Made by a program: the position numbers and the translations under genes. Below, in pieces: positions 57,070 through 64,000 of a stretch of DNA of 64,000 nucleotides (its first letter is position 1; each line of letters starts with the position of its first letter). This stretch comes from Mya arenaria (lineage: Eukaryota; Mollusca; Bivalvia; Myida; Myidae): NCBI RefSeq assembly GCF_026914265.1, contig NC_069135.1, positions 61,246,738-61,310,737 on the forward strand, read 5' to 3'. The notes under the pieces were generated by a model. It was given only the letters and a program-made list of their open reading frames with translations, searched no databases and was not told where the DNA came from.

Positions 57070-60000
57070 CATGTTTTTAATTCTCTATCACACCCTCTCC
57101 CCCTTCTGTCTCTCCCATCCACCTCTCTCTTTTCTTTTCTCTCTCTCTCTCTCAAACACAAAACATATTTCAACAGTTTTGTTTTATTATCTTGAACTTA
57201 TTTGACTTACTTGACCAAACCAAAGAAGACTCAGATTTGTGTACCAATAAAACAGTTTAAGCCCGTATAAAGAGATTTTTAGTGTAACGCTACGTGGACA
57301 CAATTTCCCCCAAAAGGGCTAATAGATCGCTAATATTTGTATACGTTTATGGTGAAATCACAGCTGCATGGTCGATATGTATTAATTGATGTCATGTAGG
57401 TCAAAGGTCGAGGTCAACTGTCCTTTGCAAGATTATACAAATATTGGTTGGACTGTTGGGTGGTCGTACGATATGGTAGGCTATAAATATAGTTCTCCTC
57501 ATTCGCTTTATTACAAAATATCTATACGTTTCTTGTTAAACAAGATTTAAAAAAATATACTTGAAAGTAAAGTTAACAGGGAAATCCAGTCACCATTTAG
57601 GGTAATTCTGATGAATACAATTGAGGTAAAGTATTTTAAGAACTAGCTAGAAAACTGAAGAGTATATATCTACTTACAATCAATATGGAGAAATTTGTTT
57701 ACTGTTTTGTCCAATGCACGTTTTTTCGACAGATTTAGTTCGTTGTAGACCGGCTGTCAGATCAATTGTTTTTGAAAAACAGAACACAGGTCAAAGATAA
57801 GCCTTTAAAAACGAAACTAATAACGACCTGTTTATAACTTCCTGATTGTAATGGATGGAAACTAACCGTTTAACCGAGGACACACACAGGTGGCAGTCCT
57901 CATATTCATCAGCTTTTTTAGTTTTTACAAAAATTTGACAGTTTAGAACCTTTATCAGATTTTTGTCGAGGTTTTGTCGACATGACCTTCGTTATGACCA
58001 TGCTCCGCTCCCCTTTTCTGCAAATCCCAAAGCGTTCAAATATATTTTACATACGTTAAACAATCATGCATTGACAAAACATTTCTGCTCATTTAGGCCA
58101 AATAAAGGTGAAATCACAAAAAAAAGCTTGCTGACATTCTGAATTTTACTTTTTGTATGATCTTCATAATATTGCCTAGTCTTTATCACAACACAGCCTC
58201 ACCGGAATTAGTTAAAGCATTGTGTTGTATTTCAAATGTATGTATAACAACCACAAACTCCAGATTTAGATTAATATCTAGAATGTAGCCAATGACATCA
58301 GTATTTAATAATAGCCACCCGCAAATATGCCATATTTGTTGGTCTTTTGAAGGGTGTTGATACTGAGGTTATTTTAACAGCAATTGTACAGGAGTATTTG
58401 ACTTAAAATTTGACTAGTCCATTGATTTCATCAGACAAAAGAGAGTCAATCATGCAATCATATGTTTATTATCGTGTTTTTTACTTCATTTTATCAAACT
58501 TACATAATTTATTTATCTATTTTTTCTTGGGGAGGGGGGTCGCCGTGTACGTTCACCTATATCTGTGAGTGGTTATTCAGTCAAATACCAAGAACAATAT
58601 TGAGTATTTCCTGCAATCATATGTGTATCGTCGTGCGTGCTGAACTCATTCGTATCTATGTGTGGAGTTGCGTGTGCGGGTACGTGTGTACATATAATTA
58701 GTAAATAGTTTATATAAATCGTTCTATGCCATGGTTTCCATTTTGATAGAACAATTGTTTGTTTCTCTGGTGGGGCTTGAACCAATAATTTCTTGGGTCA
58801 AAGATGGATACCTATACCACTAGTGCACTTTCGTCCTCTTACACCGCTATTCATATAATCAAATATGTGCGTGTCCTTTAATGTATATAAGTGAAATTGC
58901 ACCGCTATAGGGAATAATTAATGGCCGTATATGTATAATGATTCAGGTATATCTGATTATTTATCATACTAAATATTTCATGTCACGATCGGTGACACAA
59001 TTTATTCGTTATCTTAACTACTTATTATTACCATAAGGTACAGGTTAGAGGATACACTAATCTTTTTTTTTTTGGTCGGGTATATGATAGCAAGAAACAT
59101 AAGCTCCATGAGCTATTTTCCGATTTGGCGTGTCACCTTCACAAATAAAAACAATATCTAAATAGAAAGATATGGTCGGCTTTTAGTGGTTATGTTCTGC
59201 AATATGTAAATGTTTTCCTATCAAGACTTTACTTCATATATTACGGATTATTCTGACCCGGGTCAGTTAGTACATCCCCATTCCTATTTGTGGGTTTATC
59301 ATTTGCCAAACTGATGTGCTATTAATACTACCATTGGCTCTTCAAGGAAAGTAAGGACATATAATAATCTTTAAAAACGAATTTCAAGTATTTTCTTAAC
59401 TGTGAAGTTATACAAAGGATAAAAGCAGAAAAGCAGAGAGTAAAGATATTTAGTTGCTAAGGTGTCATTAATCTTCCGCGATAACTAGTATTGATCATGT
59501 ATATAAGATAACGCCTTTTGATTTAAACGTTTAATGCCACGTAATGCATTTATAGCGGATTTCGGCAATATTATCAAATAGTAAAGCGTAGAGACCTGTT
59601 TATGTTGCAGTTTAAACTAATTGTACACAAATAGCGCATGTCACAGTTTGATCAATCTGATTTGCTTATATTTGCGAGGTGAGGGCCGCAATAATATTCA
59701 TTTTAAATAGATAAATCAAAATTCATTAAATGTATAAGATCAGGGGGGAGTGCTTCTTTCTATCTCCTTAATATGTTAAATTATATTTCATTCTATTCAA
59801 TTCTATTCTATAATGTTCTATTCTATTGTATCATATTATAATATTTTATATCTTTTCAATTCTATTTTATTATATTCAATACTGTTCTATACTATTCTAT
59901 TAAATATAAGTGTAATTTGTCCCGTTCTGTCATGTTCATTAAAACGTGTAAAATCATATTGCTATATGTAATAACCTGCCTCACTCACTTTATTACGAAC

Positions 60001-60660
60001 AATCTATAAGTAAGTACTGAAACACGAAGGTTTATAAAATACTTGTATACGGAAATTCATTTAGATTCAATAGAAATTCCGGTTTCCATTTTAGATCGTT
60101 TTGATTCATAAACTTTGGGTCAAGTCATTTGATAAATACTTGAGAATTAAACAGATTATAATGTATCTACTTAAACAATATCAAGAAATATGTTTACTGT
60201 ATTGTGTTTCGACAGATTAAATTCGGTGTGAACAGGATACCAAATGAATTTTGTCTAAAAAAACAAAACTTTATGAACAGACAAGCCTTTTGAAAAAGAA
60301 ACTAACAACTTCATGTTTATAACTTCCTGATTGTAATGGAAGGGAACTAACCGTTTTGTTTGAGTACTGTCATTATTTTGCTTTACTTCCACTTGATAAA
60401 TAATAAAAGTACTTTCATCAAGGTCATTCACTCAGGTAAAATTTTGCACTCCAACCGATGCACGTGGTCACACAAACAAGTGGCAGTTTCGCAATTTAAA
60501 CCGACGGCCGAGGTCGCACAAATAGATGGCTGTTTAGCCCTTTCACCCGATAATCGAGGTCATTCAAACATATGAAAGTTTTACACTTTCACTCTTTGGC
60601 CGAGGTCATACAAACATATTGGTGTTTCGCACTTCCAGCCGATGACCGAGTTCATAAACG
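57070..60660. repeat. Large tandem duplication, unit 2
   Basis: Short copy of 49600-57066. Its first array site (57880-57960) holds only one or two 46-bp units, and its second array (60415-60660) about five. No gene recognised inside, apart from a tRNA-like relic near 58762-58835. Confidence 0.8.
58762..58835 (-). repeat. tRNA-derived SINE-like relic
   Basis: On the minus strand AGTGCACTAGTGGTATAGGT resembles a pol III A box, and GGTTCAAGCCCCACCAG, about 35 bases on, resembles a B box and acceptor end. The anticodon stem does not pair, so it is not a working tRNA gene. Confidence 0.35.
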
Positions 60661-61411
60661 CAAGAGAGACAGTAACTCTATAATGATAACTATAGTTAAG
60701 TATATTTTGTCATGGCCTTTTTTAATTAATTATCCGCGCATTATTCTATATATAATGACCTGCCTGTTTATGTCAATAATGTCCATCTTTCGCTTATTTG
60801 TATTGTGCATGAGGCGTTTACGTTTAAATTCAGCCTAAAACCTTTTCAGTTTTTTTAAGAATATGACGAATCATTTAAAACTCGATTAAGGTGGAAGCGA
60901 TTTTCTCCCACCTCAGATAAGTAGATCCAATCATTAAACCATGCTAGAAATTCTTATCTTGCTCACCGTCGGAGATAAAATGCCCGTATGGAACTCCTTT
61001 TTAATGGTCACCACATTGTAATTACATCTCTTGTTGTAGACTGTCGTCTGTAGCTTCATGGACATCTTGTCTGACCCAGTGGCAATATTTAGACCGCTAA
61101 TTAAGTATTTCTCGCTTCAAATGTTACCATAAAACAGTTTTCACGCACCTTTCAAGAAATAATGCTTCACTCTCCTTCGAACTATTTGAAGAGCGATTTG
61201 ACTATTAACATAATCTGAATCACTGCGCGCATATCCATGACAAACGAATGATCGCATATCAATACGCAATTATTTTCACTACGCACACAAGAGTTCCAGC
61301 AAAAATACATTTTAACTTAATTTTGTTTAACTGAGGTTAGAGAAAAAGCATCAACCATAGCCGCTCATGTAAGATAGGTTCATCCCGACCCTCGCGCAGT
61401 GTTTTTTAATC
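60661..61411. other. No feature recognised
   Basis: AT-rich spacer between the large duplication and the 30-bp arrays. Confidence 0.5.
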
Positions 61412-62670
61412 TGACACCTGGGCTATACATATGAGACTCTCCGAAACCAGGAAAATATACAGGGTTCTCGCCGTCACCAGGGCCATACACAAATGATGCT
61501 CAAACACCAGAGAAATACAAAGGGAATGCTCTGACATAAGGACAAACACACAGGAGATTCTCAACACCAGGGTCAATACAAAGGGGGTTCTCCGACACCA
61601 GGACAATAAACTGTGGTTTATATTCTCATTATTCCCGCCAACTTCACATGAAATGCACGACGATTGCAGGTAACATGGAAGCATATGCTAACGGAGCAAT
61701 CAAACCGGTAAAATGTAATGAAAAGCTTTAACGGTGCAAACATATCAAGTAAACAAAAATATTAACTCATGATGAAAACATACAATGGTGCAAAGCAAAC
61801 ATTATACGTTTATTTGAGTTAATGAAGATCGATCTGATTTATATTCAAATACTTATTAAACATAATATTACCAATGAACTATCAATTATACAACGAAATA
61901 AATGTTTTGATATCATATTCGCGACAAGGGCAATACACTTGGAATCCTCCGATACCAGGGCAATACACAGATATTTATCCGATACCAGGACAATAAACAA
62001 GGAATTCTGCGATACTAAGGTAATACATGAGGTATGCTCCAACACCAGGGAAATACACATGGTATTCTTTAACACTGGGACAATACACAGGGAATTACCA
62101 GGGTAGTATACAGAGAATGCTCTGTCCCCGAGCGATACAAAGGGCATACATTTACACCTGGTCCAGTATTCAATATTAATCTTAGCCTTATCCTTAGACA
62201 TGCCTCAGTGATTCCATTCAGCCTATTTGTCAGATCAATAAACAGGCCAATCAAAATACTGAGTTTATAATCTTATATTTAAGTTCAATATAAGTAGCTT
62301 ATTGAATACAGCACCAGGGCAATATACAGAGTATTCTCCGACACCAAAACAACCCAAAGGGCTTGATCCGACACTTTGATAATACACACGGCATTTTTCG
62401 ACACCAGGACAATACCAAGAAGTTTTCCGACACCAAAACAATAAAAGGGGAGAAGCTCGACACTAGGGCAATAAAACGAGGATTTTCGGCATCAGGGCAG
62501 TGTACAGAGTATGCTATGACAAAAATGAGTACACAGGCAATGCGTATACAATGAACACACTCGAGCAAAACAGGAAGGGAACTCTTCGACGCAAGTGAAA
62601 TACACAGGCGATGCTTCATCATACTTTAACAGTACACAGGGAATTATCCTACACATAAGCAATACACAGG
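61412..62670. repeat. ~30-bp minisatellite in three short arrays
   Basis: Arrays at about 61412-61615, 61925-62140 and 62310-62670, unit roughly TTCTCCGACACCAGGACAAT, then ACACAGGGAA. The unit length is near a multiple of 3, so 10-residue repeats (DTRAIHRxxx on plus) stay open at 61822-62106. The arrays are separated by ordinary AT-rich sequence, as if one array had been broken by insertion or decay. Confidence 0.85.
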
Positions 62671-63135
62671 CTGTTTTGATGCTCTCAGTGAAATTGGATT
62701 TTAAGTGACTTATATTATACATAGAAACTGGATTTTTGGCAGAAATTCTGATTAACATTTATTCATCATACAGATCAGTTTAATTCTTGGAATTATCATT
62801 GCATTTGTGGTCTTGAAACAATCAGTATATAACAAAGGAATTTTTGGTGACCTAATTTTGGTGAACTCCATCTCAGTGATCAGAATGGTTACTCCAAATC
62901 ACACGTTTACAGTTACAACGTATAGTGTTGATCAATTAGTGAGTTTTCAAAGGATCATACCTGATCAGGATGTATTGACTAGATTAAAAAGTCTTGGGAT
63001 ATTAAACTTTAGAAGGAAAATATCAGGTCGCCCCAGGACTAAGAAACCAACTAGAGTGAATTTAACTAATCTTGTGTATCCAAAAGACTGCAAAACCCTA
63101 GGCAGTTTAAAGAGAATGTTATCTGTATGACTTTA
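62671..63135 (+). other. Upstream part of the LINE at the right edge
   Basis: The frame 62807-63130 carries RRKISGRPRTKKPTRVNLTN just before the endonuclease. It is probably ORF sequence or the 5' region of the same LINE. The assignment is weak. Confidence 0.4.
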
Positions 63136-63432
63136 AAATGCCGATCCTTTATAAGGAAAGATGTGCTTGTTGAACAATTGCTCCGCGAAGAAAATATTGA
63201 CGTGTGATATATTAACGGAAACCTGGTTTTCGGACAAGAAAAAACATCAATTTGAATATTCTGATCTTAATCAAAATGGATACAAAATCAGCGTCTCAAA
63301 TCGTAATCTCGGTTGGCGGCGGTGTTGCTCTGACATGCCGAAGTGGTATCAACGTGCGTAGAAAGTCAGCTGGTGTTACACAAAGCCTTGAGTACGCAGT
63401 ATGGCAACTTGTTTTTAAAAATATAACCACGC

Positions 63433-63471
63433 ATTGTGTTGGCATTTATGGTCTATAAATGCCAACACAAT
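63433..63471. repeat. Perfect 17-bp hairpin
   Basis: ATTGTGTTGGCATTTAT (63433-63449), loop GGTCT, then its exact inverse (63455-63471). It lies inside the LINE endonuclease frame. Confidence 0.95.
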
Positions 63472-63566
63472 TAAAAAAAGTCCGACACAAACTGGTTGGC
63501 TGTTGCCAATGAAGGTAGACCACCTTCATTGGCAACAGCCAACCAGTTTGTGTCGGACTTTTTTTA
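63472..63566. repeat. Perfect 45-bp hairpin
   Basis: The left arm 63472-63516 (starts TAAAAAAAGTCCGACAC) and the right arm 63522-63566 are exact inverses around a 5-base loop AGACC. It begins at the base after the first hairpin ends. Confidence 0.97.
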
Positions 63567-64000
63567 GTTTGTAGAAGATTTGGTTCCAAAGTTTTCTACC
63601 TCATATTAATGGGTGATTTCAACCTACATATCCATGATGACAGTAACGCTATGGCAGAATTCAACAATTCATTAATTGTTATTGGATTGGTGCAGCACGT
63701 GAATTTCCCCACCCACGTCCACGGTCATAGTCTTGACCTTGTGATCACCGAAGTCGCAAATAGCATTGACATACTTTCATGCGAACCAGGTCCTTTCCTG
63801 TCAGATCATTGTGCTGTTAACACTGTAACTAAAGTGAGAAAGGAAAACATTATCTGCAAATCTGTTGTTTTCCGGAATTTTAAATACATGGATGAGTCTG
63901 AGTTTGCTAATGATCTTGCTGAGATATCCATTTGTAGAGAATCTGTCGATTTGTGTTGAGCAATTTGAGAATGAAATAAATATAGTTCTTGATAAACATG

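Larger units (their letters stand above)
63136..64000 (+). pseudogene. LINE (CR1/L2/Jockey-group) AP-endonuclease domain, runs off window
   Basis: Plus-strand endonuclease in several frames. 63140-63260 has LVEQLLREENIDV and LTETWFSDKKKHQFE (catalytic Glu). 63250-63440 has GGGVALTCRSGINVRRKSAG and YAVWQLVFKNITTHCVGIYG. 63570-63960 has LVPKFS, MGDFNLHIHDDSNAMAEFNN (catalytic D/N), FPTHVHGHSLDLVITEVAN and PGPFLSDHCAVNTVT (catalytic SDH). The domain is broken by frameshifts and by two palindromes at 63433-63566 that replace about 30-40 residues of the expected sequence. The RT would lie to the right of the window. Confidence 0.88.

Noticed and set aside
58762..58835. Functional tRNA gene
   Set aside because: A- and B-box-like words are present but the anticodon stem does not pair. 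Kept only as a SINE-like relic.
61406..62758. Long frames on both strands with 10-residue repeats
   Set aside because: By-products of the ~30-bp minisatellite; opposite-strand frames overlap the same units.

Overview
The window is eukaryotic, AT-rich, and almost certainly from a bivalve mollusc, probably a heterodont clam or mussel. The evidence is long intergenic spaces, spliced exons with GT/AG borders, RING-less B-box/coiled-coil exons of the TRIM-like class expanded in bivalves, dispersed ~150-bp module repeats of a kind I associate with mollusc genomes, and a dense mix of BEL/Pao, Gypsy, YR-retrotransposon (Ngaro/DIRS type), LINE, mariner, Tigger and ISL2EU elements. I cannot name the species.

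Layout. 0-2.5 kb: 5' half of a BEL/Pao retrotransposon (minus strand) with an uninterrupted Gag-protease frame, a tRNA-Phe-like primer site and an LTR. 2.5-9.5 kb: a collinear segmental duplication (2.59-4.68 kb against 6.98-8.53 kb), mollusc module repeats, a Tigger remnant and one unrecognised spliced exon. 10.3-11.2 kb: a B-box/coiled-coil exon (minus). 11.5-16.4 kb: a large foldback element, a broken mariner, one MITE with a perfect-armed palindromic MITE inserted in it, and a hAT-like MITE with an 8-bp target duplication. 17.3-31.3 kb: a three-element nest. An old Gypsy element (minus) is split once by a younger Gypsy element and once by an ISL2EU DNA transposon (THAP-DDE transposase on plus, SWIM-YqaJ nuclease on minus). 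31.7-35.2 kb: three unrelated minisatellite arrays (65, 33 and 31 bp), then a second copy of the MITE.

37.7-44.1 kb (minus) is the main host locus: two tandemly duplicated B-box/coiled-coil exons, each followed by a 90-bp phase 1-1 mini-exon candidate, all upstream of one beta-propeller exon. Every splice phase I could read agrees, so the locus can encode a roughly 620-650 residue TRIM-NHL-like protein with alternative start exons and a cassette exon. 45.3-49.3 kb (minus) is a Ngaro-like YR retrotransposon with CCCH-finger Gag, RT, RNase H, tyrosine recombinase and a GDSL/SGNH hydrolase. 49.6-60.7 kb is a large two-copy tandem duplication; one copy carries a 46-bp minisatellite grown to about 2.7 kb while the matching place in the other has one or two units. 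61.4-62.7 kb holds three short arrays of a ~30-bp repeat. The window ends in a LINE endonuclease frame broken by two adjacent perfect palindromes.

Most elements are decayed by stops and frameshifts. The frames that look intact are the BEL Gag-protease, the B-box exons, the propeller exon and much of the Ngaro-like element. All alignments, repeat periods and difference counts were made by eye.
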